A program made the position numbers and the translations under genes. From positions 186,001-250,000 of the forward strand of contig CAWUHX010000095.1 of the NCBI GenBank assembly GCA_963922205.1: a stretch of DNA of 64,000 bases. Direction: 5' to 3'. This document shows positions 49,500 through 61,000 of this stretch, piece after piece (position 1 is the stretch's first letter; each line of letters begins with the position of its first letter). This DNA is from Romanomermis culicivorax. Its lineage: Eukaryota > Nematoda > Enoplea > Mermithida > Mermithidae. Under the pieces are notes generated by a model. It was not told the origin of the DNA. It saw nothing but the letters and a program-made list of their open reading frames with translations, and made no database searches.

Positions 49500-51033
49500 T
49501 GGGCATAATGGTTCCTAAAGTAGTCTGAGGGCCGTTAGTTATGGCGGGTAATTTTGAGTAAAATGCGGGGTCATCAATGTCCATGAGGGGTTGGGGTTGC
49601 CTGTACTCAATGCAATTTTGAATATTACGACTCTGTTGATTTGGACAGTACCTGCTTGTATGACCTCTCTGCTTGCATATAAAACATTGAAAATTTGAGT
49701 AGGGTTTGGAAAGGCAGTTATCAGATCTATGTTCTCTTTGGGAGCAGTGGATGCATGGGCTTTTACAATCCCGAGTACTACAATTACGAGCTACGTGTCC
49801 GACTTGTCCACACTGGAAGCATGTGGGTTGCCTAGGGGTGGTATTGTTCCTGTAAGCATTATTCCTACTGAAAGTATTGTTACTAAAATTGTTGTAGCTA
49901 CTCTGTTGTGGGGGTTGAGGTTTTTGCTTGATTTGTGACTGTAAATCTTTTACTTGTTGTTCTAACTGATGCAAAAGATCCTGTTGGTCTGTATTTTTTG
50001 TTAGGGAAAAGATGGGTTTGGGTTTTGGGGGTATGAAGGGAAGGGTGTTAGATTTTAACTCATTTCTAAGGATTTGCTGTTTGATGTAAGCTGCTTCATC
50101 TCACATTTCTTTTAAAGTTGCGAACCGTCTATATTTAATTGCTTCCCTGATTTCGTTTTGCATGCCTTCTACAAAGAGGGGTTTTATGATCATTTCTCGT
50201 GCGTTTGTGTTAAAGTTAGGGTAGGGGAGGGTTGTGAGATGTTCTAGATCAAATAAGCATTCAGTTACTGTTTCTGAATGCTTTTGTTTTCTTTCGCGTA
50301 AAAATTGTTGATGTAGCTCATTATCTCTATTGTTTGGAAAAAATGCCTGTAATGCGACTTTATACTGCTCGTATGTGTGGGGAGGGTTTTCGGAATTGGC
50401 TAAACTTTTGAATTTTGCTAACGCAGCTCCTCCTAAATGAATTTCTAAACATGCCAACTTTAACTGTACGTCTGTATCTTTCATGCGTTGGAGTGCCATG
50501 AATTGTTCTAATCTTTTGTTCCATTCACCAAAATGTTGGGTCACGCCACCCGTGAATACTGTAGGTTTCACGTAGAAATTATTTGCCATGTTATTACGAA
50601 TGTTTGCTGTTCTTAGATCGTCTATTAGGGTAGGGTTTACTGTATTCTGATTCAATTGTGTGCGTAGGGTACGGAAATTTTCTGAAAATAAATCGTTTAT
50701 CTGTTCTCTAACAATTTCTCCTAAATGATCTTGCGTTTGGTGGGTCATTCTTGGTTTACGCTGGGATTTCTGCTTAAATGTCTCAATTTTTGCTTCACGC
50801 TGTATTCGTTTAAATGTATTGCTTAATGTTTCGTTAGAGGGGATTTCCAGTTTGCTTTCTACGAATACTGTCTTTCTGTAGGAAATGATTACTACTGTAT
50901 TATCGAATGCTTCTAAATGCCCGGATAAGAGTACACCTAATTGGGGGCAGGGAGTTCCAGTGGGTAATGGTACGGTACGGTCACCAAAATATGTAACGAC
51001 CAGATTTGTGTGTGGTACTTTACTTCTAACCAA
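49500..51033 (-). pseudogene. gag: gag with three CCHC zinc knuckles, interrupted by a stop
   Basis: The open frame begins inside the 5' LTR at 51033; a likelier start is the ATG at 50748 (MTHQTQDHLGEIV). The region FVKPTVFTGGVTQHFGEWNKRLEQF and onward is the retrotransposon gag-type capsid. An in-frame TGA at 50101-50103 interrupts it; the frame then continues to a Q/N-rich linker and three knuckles, CFQCGQVGHVARNC, CIHCSQREHRSDNC and CFICKQRGHTSRYC (about 49821-49640), each CX2CX4HX4C. A proline-rich linker leads on, without a stop, into the env-like signal peptide. Confidence 0.9.
50969..50986 (-). promoter_or_regulatory. tRNA primer-binding site candidate
   Basis: On the minus strand, 5 nt inside the 5' LTR, lies TGGTGACCGTACCGTACC. 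It starts with TGG, the complement of tRNA CCA. The matching tRNA cannot be named from memory with safety. Confidence 0.6.
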
Positions 51034-51885
51034 CGGTCGCTACGGCGGGAACAAAGGGGCGCGGGCGGTACAATACGGGGCGATACGGCTTTACAATAAT
51101 CGACGGCTGCTTTAGACGTTGATACGACAAACGATAAATGATAAACCTGGTGAGTACACATGGCTTAATTGCTTCCGAATAAAAATGAGGCTCGCTCTCA
51201 GTATAAAAACGCCTGCAAATATGGGGCGCGGAAGTCGAAAATTGAAAATTACAAGAATAATAAAATCACGCTTTGCTTCTTCTTTTATACGACGTTTTTG
51301 GCCACTCCCTGGGCATCGCGGGAGGTCGTGCTTCTGTCCATCTTCTTCCACCAATCATCGCTTCCTGCTATGCTTTTTATGCTTTCTTAGTTACGCCTTT
51401 CTAATGCTTTCCTGGTACTGTATGCTTTTTGTGCGTCGCTTGCTTTCTACGGTGGGCTTAGCCACACCTCTGTGCTTCTGTGCATGCTTCCTGTATCGGT
51501 TTCTCTGTATACACATGTTTTGTGGGGCGGCCGCTACCGTTACACTTGAGACTACTGTCTGGCGGGGCTTCTATGTATTTTATTGTGTGCAGGTGTTGTT
51601 TACGATTTTTACGGGGGATTACGGTAGCTGTGGAATGTGTAGTTCAGTGTAGGTTCTAGGGGACCAGCTGCCGTTTGTGCAAATTAATTGGGGCATCTTA
51701 ATTGGGCTACCGGGGTGTGAACGGATCAAAATAAAGTACTTCACATAATTTTAGAGGAATGTTTGGCTGTGATTCCCAGCACTCTTGAGACGATAAAATG
51801 CGAAAATAAAATAATATCTAATAAATGTCTATCAAATACAGTATGCTACATATATTTACAGTACTGCTTTAGCAGGTACGTTACA
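50992..51885 (-). repeat. 5' LTR of the gypsy-type element
   Basis: 894 bp, TGTAAC...GTTACA on the plus strand, matching 42651-43545. A TATAAAAG box on the minus strand (51282-51289) is a plausible promoter element. The target duplication CAGT follows at 51886. Confidence 0.93.
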
Positions 51886-52260
51886 CAGTTCCCGTGCATA
51901 ATGTGCTTTTTCAATCTATTGTTTTGTAATTCCGTTTCAAGAATCTTCATAGGTTTTTTATTTCAAGAATCACTATTTTTAGACAATTTACGTGCTATGA
52001 TACCATCCTATGTATAGCGTTACCGTAGGAACGTCAGGGTTGACATATACTGACACAGGAACTTTAGCGTTTATGCTCCAAGAGCCTACATGACCACAAC
52101 GACTTTTCGACACACAATGCAGTAACGTTGGGAGCCAGCCAGGCATTTTTATTTTGAAGGAAATTGGGCACGATGTACACATACACTACAAGGTCATATG
52201 ATCGGCCACGATTTCTAACGACAATAGAAATTTCACGAAACGGATAGATAACGGGGCTTA

Positions 52261-52837
52261 AGGCTCATTTAAACTTGCCTTCTCCGACGGAACGGATCGC
52301 CAACAGCTTAAAACGTTCAGCCAGAAAACCAACTTCCGATCGGAAAGGATAACTGCAATTTTATAGAAAATGACCGACAGTAAAGACCCTGTCATACTTC
52401 ACCGCACGGTACCGCACGGCGCCGGTTGTCCTGTTCATACTAAAAAGCGGCGCCGGCCGGTACCGCGCGGTGAAGTATGAATAGGTTTTTGTAATTTTTG
52501 CGGCGCCGCGCGGCGCCCTATCAGGTTTCAACTAAACCAATACACATTTTTTGAGAAGAGCAAAATCCAAAAGTAAAAAAGCGGCGCCGTACGGCGCCGC
52601 ACGGTACCGCGCGGCGAAGTATGACAAGCCACCGCACGGTACCGCGCGGCGCCGCCTGTTAGTATGAATAGGACAACCGGCGCCGCGCGGCGCCGGCCGG
52701 TACCGTGCGGCGCCGTGCGGTGAAGTATGACAGGGCCTTAACTTCTAACCGAACCGAACGAAAATTTTTTTTCTCGTTCGGTAATGTTGTGTCAATTGCA
52801 TTCCGTTCCGTCGGAAAAGGCAAGTATAAATTACCCT
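52261..52837. mobile_element. MITE with TTA duplication (Harbinger-like), outer
   Basis: 3-bp duplication TTA at 52258-52260 and 52838-52840. Inverted ends: AGGCTCATTTAAACTTGCCT on the left matches the opposite strand of the right end, and continues through TCCGACGGAACGGA. A 3-bp TWA duplication fits PIF/Harbinger. It is split by the second MITE at 52384-52738. Confidence 0.8.
52384..52738. mobile_element. GC-palindromic MITE with TAA duplication, nested
   Basis: 3-bp duplication TAA at 52381-52383 and 52739-52741. Ends AGACCCTGTCATACTTCACC and, mirrored, AGGCCCTGTCATACTTCACC. The body is made of self-complementary GGCGCCG, GCGCGGC and GGTACCG words, so that almost the whole element can fold on itself in several registers. 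GC content is far above the flanks. It carries no gene and was inserted into the outer MITE, most likely by a related Harbinger-type transposase. Confidence 0.85.
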
Positions 52838-53333
52838 TTACACAACAGCTTGAGGGGAACGGATAGCGGACGAACGTGAAGTATAACGCCTATCATTTTC
52901 AAATGAGACAAAGCAAAACAATCCGTACAAATTGGCGAGCAGACAACAAACTCGCATCGTAGGCCGAAATTTTTCATCTCAATTTTTTCGCTCAACTGCA
53001 AGTCAACTAGAGAAAAAAAGGTGTCGATACACGTAGGTTGTTTATTATTTGCATGAACATTTTTCTGAGCGCCGAAACTCGTTGAGAAAAATAGACCATA
53101 GATTGTTCTTAAGGAACTACTTCAAGCAAATTTTCTACGAAATTATCGATTTAGAATTCGAAATATGTATATTTCGGGAAGAGGACAACTTCAAAAATGT
53201 ATAGTGATACCCTTAGATAAATGCAAAATAAATTCAATACAAATTAAGTAACCCACGGTAGTTTCTAGAAAATTTCACTCCAACCTCGAAGTCTGCACAT
53301 TTAGGAAAGAAAAAAGTAAAAAACACTCGTCGT

Positions 53334-54808
53334 CTATTTCTTGAATCCTTTCAAAATCGGGTAAATACAAGCAAAAGCGTCGTCTATATCGCGCCGAACT
53401 TTCGCACCCGTTATTACAATTTTTCCCGAAACGAAAATTAATAAGACGACGCGCGGTTTGACCATTCGGTAAATTAAGCCGGGGAATAATTCTGGTTCGT
53501 AAGTGGAAAATTGCGAATGCGTCAAGCATAAACTTTCCAATTGTATGGGAAATTTGACGTCGCACGAACCGACCATGTTTTGTACCTGGAAAATTTTCTG
53601 CTCATCAGATAAATTCGTTACTACGTCATTCTAAACCTTAAGATATACACAAAGAAGGAACTTACAATGAATAATTAAGATTCATAAGATTCAAAATGAA
53701 TAAGATTCAAAAAAGTAAAATTTACTACCTTAAAATCTATAAACTTCGCGTCGAAACCCAATTTCTGCACGATACGTGCGTATTTTCGGGCGGCCAGACG
53801 GCTGCTGTCTTCCGATTTGGCCCCTGTGCACACCATTTTGCCGGAACTGAAGATTAAGGCCGTCGTGCGCGGCTCTCGTATCCTCATTATAACGGCGGCG
53901 AAACGTTTCGGATTGTATTCGGCGTTACGAGCGTGTAAGGCGATTTTTTTCAAGTCCAGTTTACAACCTGAAAACAAGAGAAATTTTAAATTTTCTCATT
54001 AAAATCTCTTTCCACATGTGTATGTTCAAATTTTTCCAGGAATCTATCACTGTCGAGCAGCATCGAAAAAACTGCTAAATGAAGACGCTGAAGCCAAAAA
54101 TTTAAAAAATGCAAAAATTATTTTTAGACGTTTTCAGGTCCTATTAACTTTATGACTTCCGGTACATTTTCGAGCTATACTTGAAAAAATTTGGGACAAG
54201 AAATTTCAGACTAATTTCACATATTATGAACGTCACCTAGATTAACGGTGGATACGATATTTTGCAACTGCGGAACCGGCATATTGGGATCGGGAGCGGC
54301 CGGCGTTTGGGGCAAGTAAGAAGGCACGCTGTGTACAGATTGCGGTGCCACCAACGGTGTCATGGGTGGGAATAACGGTTGCGCTGTCGACGAATGAGTA
54401 CTACCGCCGGCATTAGCAATATTCTTCAAACCGATTCCGCCTTGGAAGATTTAAATAATAAATATTTAAATTTTGGAAAATCAGTCACGAGAAAACAACA
54501 CAAAATTAATAAGAGCGAGAATAACAAGCCAAAATTCAAAATATTGAAAGAAAAAACCATTTTATGTGTTTTAGCGTTGAAAATGAATTTCGTCAAGAAG
54601 GCGAAATCGCGGTTCAAATTCCCGTGTCAAATAAAATCCATTTTTGTCTTAGTGGGTGATATTTATCCTTATCTTTAGAAAAATACTTACCAGCTCCCAA
54701 AACACTCGGCGGTTTGAAGGGGTGAGCAAAGTCGGAACTAGGACCCGATGGCGTGGCCACGTTGTCCACTTCGTCCGGACTCATACCAAATTGGATATTA
54801 TTGTCCAT
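53334..54808 (-). CDS. TBP: TATA-box-binding protein
   Basis: Four exons: 54808-54691, 54440-54237, 53967-53729, 53585-53334 (TAG), giving 270 residues with all phases joining. The first ~100 residues are a P/S/T-rich, poorly conserved N-terminus. The core starts [14 protein letters not shown] and has both saddle repeats: [20 protein letters not shown] with [20 protein letters not shown], then [16 protein letters not shown] with [13 protein letters not shown] and [16 protein letters not shown]. The DNA-intercalating phenylalanine positions look conserved. It nucleates TFIID, SL1 and TFIIIB at promoters. The start ATG is preceded by TTTTCAGTC, an acceptor-like sequence, so a 5' leader intron or trans-splice site is likely. 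It is TBP itself rather than TRF, given the near-canonical core. Confidence 0.97.
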
Positions 54809-55019
54809 GACTGAAAAGTGTCAAGAATTACATTCATGAAAAAGAACGGGTAAATTAGATTGCGAAAAACAGAAAAACGACGATGAAGCATTTTGAAACT
54901 CTTTTTAGTAGTTAGCTAATTTAGAAAAATCATTATATAAATTACCCCATAGTGAAAGTAAAAAAGCTGAATTAATCAACAAGATTTAGGTAAGATGAAA
55001 AAATTTCTCAACAAAATGT
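54809..55019 (-). promoter_or_regulatory. 211-bp NOC4-TBP intergenic region
   Basis: The whole space between the NOC4 stop and the TBP ATG. On the minus strand an AATAAA overlaps the NOC4 stop codon (55019-55024), and a TTTTCAG sits 2 nt before the TBP ATG. It must hold the NOC4 3' end and the TBP promoter or trans-splice signals. No TATA box is obvious. Confidence 0.5.
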
Positions 55020-58000
55020 TTATTCGACAAAACAGTCGTCAAATAAAGGATTTCTGAACAAGGAAGTCGGTGGTACGAATGCCATTGTTACATTTTCCGT
55101 TATGGGTTTACCCATATGGAGCTTAACGAGCTAAAATATAAAAATAATAATTAATTTCAAGAATCTCAACGAGTCATATGGAAACTCGGAGGACAAATTA
55201 AGAGTAAACGAGAATTTTCCTTCCAACTAGAAAACAAAAAGTATAGAATATAATTTGTTTTCCTCGAAATACTTCTACATAGTAGCAGCGGCAAAAATGT
55301 ACTATTTCAAATTTTTACGACTGTCTGTCAAACCGTAACGCAGGACTGAAACTTTGCGAGCATACTTGAGTAACTTCGAGAGAGTCTTCATGAAAAGTTT
55401 TATAGCTTTTTGAAGACAGAACATTTTTTATTATTTTCCGATTCGCGAGCATTTTATAAAAAACAGATTATAATTATTTTCATTTAGAGGCCGATTGACC
55501 ATAGCTCATCATTACCTGTTCTGTCGTTTTTTGTGATAGAGGATCTTCGGAAATCTCGAGAGGTCTATTGATGAAAAGTGCTTTCCGTGCTACATTTACC
55601 ACGTAATGCGATTGAAGCGTCTAAAAATATAACATATGACGATCAATAACGTTCACCATCTTGAATGTGAAGGATGATCCTAAAACTTGTCATCACGGGA
55701 AGCTTTGGTTCCAAGTTTACGTCAAATGTAAGGATATTTTATCAGAGTGTAATTTTGCCAAAAAAATTAAAAAATCAAAAATTGAATTCTCTCTTGCAAG
55801 GTTCATACGGACTCTCCAAAATAAACCCCCCTGACTTTCCATTGTATGTATTTTTGTACCAAAACAATCAATCCACGACAAAAATGGTTCATTTCAAACC
55901 ACTGAATGGAGTGGTAATCACAGCAATGATAATCTTTTAGCTTGTGTAGCCCACAATAATTTTTCTCGTGACAATGTAAATTCTTGAAGCTTACACTTCC
56001 CACTTCAGACATCGAAATCCTATTATTTGAACATCATGGCGACTCATCATGCTATAGTCCATATTTTACAAATGCGCTTGAGATTTGGATGTTTTTTCTT
56101 GCATTACGAGGCTCATTTAAAAATGATGTAGGATAATGAACCCTTGACAGACTAATTTCAATTTTTAAAATTAGATGCCCAGCACTGTCTATTTCGTAGA
56201 GCAAAAATTGCATAACAATGTCCTAATCCTTAGCTAATCATTAATACGAAATTAAAGTTCTTTGATTGATTTTACAATTTTATCTGTTTGATTTGAGAAG
56301 TTGAGGGAATTTGTACACTCAACCTGTTGTATTTAGAATTTCAATTAAGGGATGTATAGTCTGTTTTTTCTTGTAAAGCAATTCCTAATTGAAAAATCAC
56401 AATTAAATTCATACTGTAATTAAAATCGTTTATAGTAAGTTTTTGGTCAAAAATTGCTGAAGATTAGTAGAGTGCGCACACAACTTTGCAGTCTGATGTG
56501 ACATATAGTTCTGCAGAAAATCATAATGTAACAATAGTACTTGATTCCCACTTTTCTTACATAGAAGCATTTCGAGAAAAAGAGACTATATTTCGTGCAT
56601 ATTTTTTGTTTGAATCTCCGATTTTCTTGAACTGAATTGTTTCAAAATAAAAGTAAATGTCCATAAGATTAAAAACTTAATAAATCAGTGGAACAAGAAA
56701 TGAAAGTCGTGTCGTGCCACAAGAGCAGGCTTTTTTGTGAAAAGTAAACAGCTTTTTTTGTTTTTAGAAATTTTCTGCACATCGAAAAAATGACGAAGTA
56801 TAGGATTTTTCTATTCCGGAAATTGACGGAAACGTGAATTTCTTCGGCTTTTTAGCAAGTTAAAATATTTCCTCATATTCCATTAAATTCTTTTTTACGC
56901 TCTTAGAATTAATAAGAATACTCGATAGACCCGGAATTTAGAGAATTTAAAATGGACCAATCTGATTCAAGCGGTCCCCGCTCACCTGGCGCCAAGCGAC
57001 ATATCCCAGCAGGGCGCAGTGATGCGTGAACTGCAAGCGGGCCGAAAGAGTTTTTTGCTGAATTCACGTAAATTTCACGAATTCAACTATTTTTATTGTA
57101 TTCCGGATTGTTATTCAAGAGTCATTTTTCATTTTTGTTGAAATTTTCATATCAATATTTTTTATGTTTTTAGAAGATGAAAATACCCTCTTTCGGTAGA
57201 ATGTATCTTTCCCAACAACTGCTCATGCTTTGGGCGAAACATTCGACCAACCAAAGTCCCACGAAATTAATATAAGACCCAATAATGCTGTCAATTTTGT
57301 CCCTGAAGTCCATTCGTGTTCAACTTCTGGGCATCTAAACACATTTATACATGAATGCAAGGATAAATGGATGATAATCATCCTTTTAGAACCGATTAAC
57401 GATCAGGAATCAATCGAGTTTCTGACGTTCAGAAATCTTGAAAACTCGGCCCAGCGCACGAAAACTGAAGGATTCCTGCATTTTTGCCACATTATAGCAC
57501 GGAATAGCCCAAGAAAATCATTCAAGTTAAAAAACCTTGCTCAATTCGGTCCGCGCGTCTCACTAGACGAACTACTGTAACTGTTTCGACATTTTGAATT
57601 TATTTTTTATTTAGAACAGCGAAAATTTGTTCGGTGCAAAAATTTTTTAGCCACTTCAGCAGTGCAGATAAATGCGTGCAGAAAAAACTTGCACAACAGA
57701 TAGAAAACTGAATAATCTTAATTCGGCGTGAAGCGTCGAAAATTTTGATTCTTTCTGCCTATCATACTGCTGATTAGACAATTTCAGAAAAATTATGCAA
57801 TTATGTTTCAACTTCATCTAAAATTCACTGACTTTTCCAGGTACTCAGGTTTCATAGAAAAATAAACAAATCCACTGACAATCCCGGATTTCCAGGTTGT
57901 GTATGAACCCTGTTCTTAGAAACAATACAGTCCAGAGATTTCCTCCATGCAAAGTCTACTCTAAGTGTTAAAAAAACTAATACACAGACGTAACATAGTT

Positions 58001-61000
58001 GTGGTACAGCTAGACTAAATTTTTGAAATTATTCCGTAAAATTATAACCTTCAATTCCCACAATGACGATTCCGCGGCTTTCGACATCATAGGATCTTTT
58101 TCAACCATATCAAAGGGATCGTTAGCCATGGAATCTGGAATCAGAATATAGAATAATCGAATAACATAAAGTACACACATTATGAAATGAGAAGTGTAAA
58201 ATAGTCTATAGTATGCAGAACAATTTTCACAAAACAATTACCAAAGCCCATTTGATTTGGAATCCAATAAAATTTTTCGGATCTAATGAGGATCAAAGCT
58301 AATCAAAATATGTAGTGAAATATTGTCGAATTTTTCTTTGGTGTGACAGGTATTGACATATAAAAACACAACTGTCACCTGTTGACTCATTATTAATCAG
58401 GAAATTTAAATTGCCGTGTCTTATCATCCAATTTTTGATTAAAGTGACCATCGTCAAACAAACATCCGGAGGTGCAGTCAGGGCCAACCTGGCCAGTCGT
58501 TTCACAAACGCGGCTACCATATACGATGGCACATGGCTGTAAACCAAAGGTTGATGAAAAATGTGTAACACTTTCACAGAAGTCACACTTACAGTGAGCT
58601 TAAAAAGGTATCCAATAGGGTAAGAAATTGTTCACGGTTATTCAAGTCGTAAATGTCGGGCGTCAATAAGTTATAAACTTGTTTGAAAAACTCCGGGTAA
58701 TCGCTATAATTATCGTAGACACTTTCAAAAAGAAGGGAATCAAGTCGTAACAAGTTTACAGATTATGCTTGACGATCAAGATGAATAGTCCGTTCAGAGC
58801 CAACATATTAAACGGCGCTCCCAAATCATACGATTTGAAAAAGAAATCCGTGAACAGTATCGGTTCGCATACGTTTGGCATAACTTCAACGGGAATGTGC
58901 TTTATGCAATTCATATGGACTTCCCTCGAAAGCTGAAAAAGAAAAAAATATACAGAATACGACCGAGAAAGATTCGTATTTTTAAAAATGAACAAAAAAT
59001 CGTAATTTCGAAGTTTATTACATCCTTCCGTAATTAATAGTAAATACCCGTGTATAAGCAACACTTTTTTTCGCCAAAATCGTACAAAAAATAGGGGTGG
59101 TGCTTATGCACAAGACAGAATCATCCTAGGGAGAATAAATAATACCGGTGCTTAAACGCGAAAACAAGCGTTTTTCATCAAATTTTAAAGCGAAATCAAA
59201 GTTTTGCTTGCATAAACAATATTTCATAAAATTTGGACAACTGTGATTGCCTCATCATGCAGTTTAAATTAAAGTTTAAAGCTTCCAGTCTAAATTTATT
59301 ACTATATGAGTTTCTCGCCCTTAGAGCTACCAAAATGCTAAAAACAGTGAAAATGTGGGAGAAAAAGATCTACTTACTGAATAGAGTAAAACGAATCGAT
59401 GAATTTGTTTTAAATATATCAACTTTTTAAAAATGGTACTTATACACGGAAACAGAAGAGTTTTCAAAATCGACCCGAAAAATAGGGTAGTGCTTATACA
59501 CGACTATTTACGGTACATTAACGCATGGGGATGGAGTGGAGTAGTGAAGATAATCCTACTAAGACCTTTGGTTCATCTGGAGATACGACCTTTAAACTCT
59601 ATATTTCAGCATTTTGAAATTTGTCAAAAAGGTCGTCGAGGCACGTTTTGAGCATTTTTTCGAGAAAATTTGACACTTTCCCATGGTCAAGTGCAGATTT
59701 AAGGGGTGTGGATGGGCGGCCGTCCCCCCGAAACTTTTGAAATACGATTTTTTTCTGTATACCTATATGCAAATTTGAAAATTTTTTGGAAAAATACTTA
59801 ATTTTGAGCATCGCCCCCCCCCCCCGAAAAAATTTCTGGATCCGCCACTGCCCGTGGTAACTACTTGAAATTAGACAGAGATCGCCTATATCAGATTTTC
59901 AGGTGGGGGTGCAGTTCAGTGTGTTCATTACTTTAGAGAGGAGTTTCGTTGGACCCCCCCCCCCCCCGTAGAAATCATCGATCATGTCCCCATAAAACGT
60001 CTGATTGACCCACTCAGACCTCCGAGCGCCGTTATTACATTTATCTAATTATTTTTTTATTTTTTCTAAATCGGACACCCAGTGATCCATTTCTAGGACT
60101 CTAGGTAGGAGCAATAATACCACTCTATATCCCCTTATGAGGTAGTGTGAAGTTTTGGTATCCTTCTTTCAGGCCCACCAAATATGAAAAGGTTAGGGAT
60201 AATAGCACACCATTAACCACGGCCTTTTCGCTGGTGCAGGTTTTCAAACTTGTTTGACAATTCTGGATAATCCAACATCGAAAAATGACGAGAGGCAATA
60301 AAATTATTATTGAGAAAGTCACCTGAGTTTTAATGAACGTTAACCAAACCTTGGAGTAAATCTTTTTCAGCTTTTTGAGCTTTAATATGTGTTTCAAACC
60401 ATTTTCTTGGTCTATAAATAAAAAATTATGCCTCAAGAAGAAATTTTATTATATGGGCTTATACCGAGAGCGAAAAACGTTCGAACGTCTGAGATCTTCG
60501 TCTTCACCGGTGGAACTCTTGATAAAAGATCGAAAATATTCCGCTGAAAAGTTTCGTACCTATCCTGTCAAGAAGGAGAAAAAGATGATAAAATCATTGT
60601 TGAAATGAACTTTTCGTACGATCAATGATCTAATTTACTTCTTCTTTTTCCAACAAATCAACTAAGCTTTCGAGTACGAAAAGTTTTATATCCTCGTATG
60701 CCAACATTTGATACAAATGAGACCCGAAACCTTTGTCGCAAGCGCCTAGTACACATTCGGTAATCGAATTCTGGAAAGCAGTGAATGTATCGAGATCGTA
60801 TTGTATTTTATAACATACATTCAAGATTGGCTCTGCAGCATCGATATTTTAGACCTTTGATTAATTCAGGAAAGCAATTAAAATTCGAGATTTCGATTCG
60901 GTTTGATAAATTTGCCTTTAGTTTAATCTATACAGTAAGATCAAAAGTACTTCGAGGTGATTCACTTGACTTCACTTTCGGAAATGGTTCTTTTTTTAGC

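Larger units (their letters stand above)
42651..51885 (-). mobile_element. Ty3/gypsy-type LTR retrotransposon with env-like gene between gag and pol
   Basis: About 9.2 kb, minus strand. It has two LTRs, both TGTAAC...GTTACA on the plus strand, and a 4-bp target duplication CAGT (42647-42650, 51886-51889). There is a primer-binding site beside the 5' LTR and a polypurine tract beside the 3' LTR. In minus-strand order: gag, zinc knuckles, env-like glycoprotein, protease, RT, RNase H, integrase with GPY/F. gag, env and most of pol share one frame. The LTRs differ at 20 or more sites by eye, mainly transitions, so the insertion is not recent. Three in-frame stops, an integrase frameshift and a lost catalytic Asp make this copy non-functional. 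Confidence 0.95.
51890..53333. other. gene-free region between LTR element and TBP
   Basis: No coding sequence recognised. It includes the nested MITEs at 52261-52837 and the TBP 3' flank. AATAAA on the minus strand at 53041-53046, about 290 bp past the TBP stop, is a possible poly(A) signal. Confidence 0.6.

Noticed and set aside
51119-51652. 177-codon plus-strand open frame in the LTR
   Set aside because: It lies within the LTR, the other LTR copy breaks the frame, and no domain is recognisable.
57230-57580. 116-codon plus-strand open frame in a NOC4 intron
   Set aside because: No recognisable domain, no splice or poly(A) context, and no similar copy in the window. Could be an old transposon piece; not enough to call a gene.
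59690-59968. Poly-C runs as a regulatory G-quadruplex site
   Set aside because: The C runs belong to transposon-like fragments and may also be of unreliable length in the assembly; no gene-linked context.
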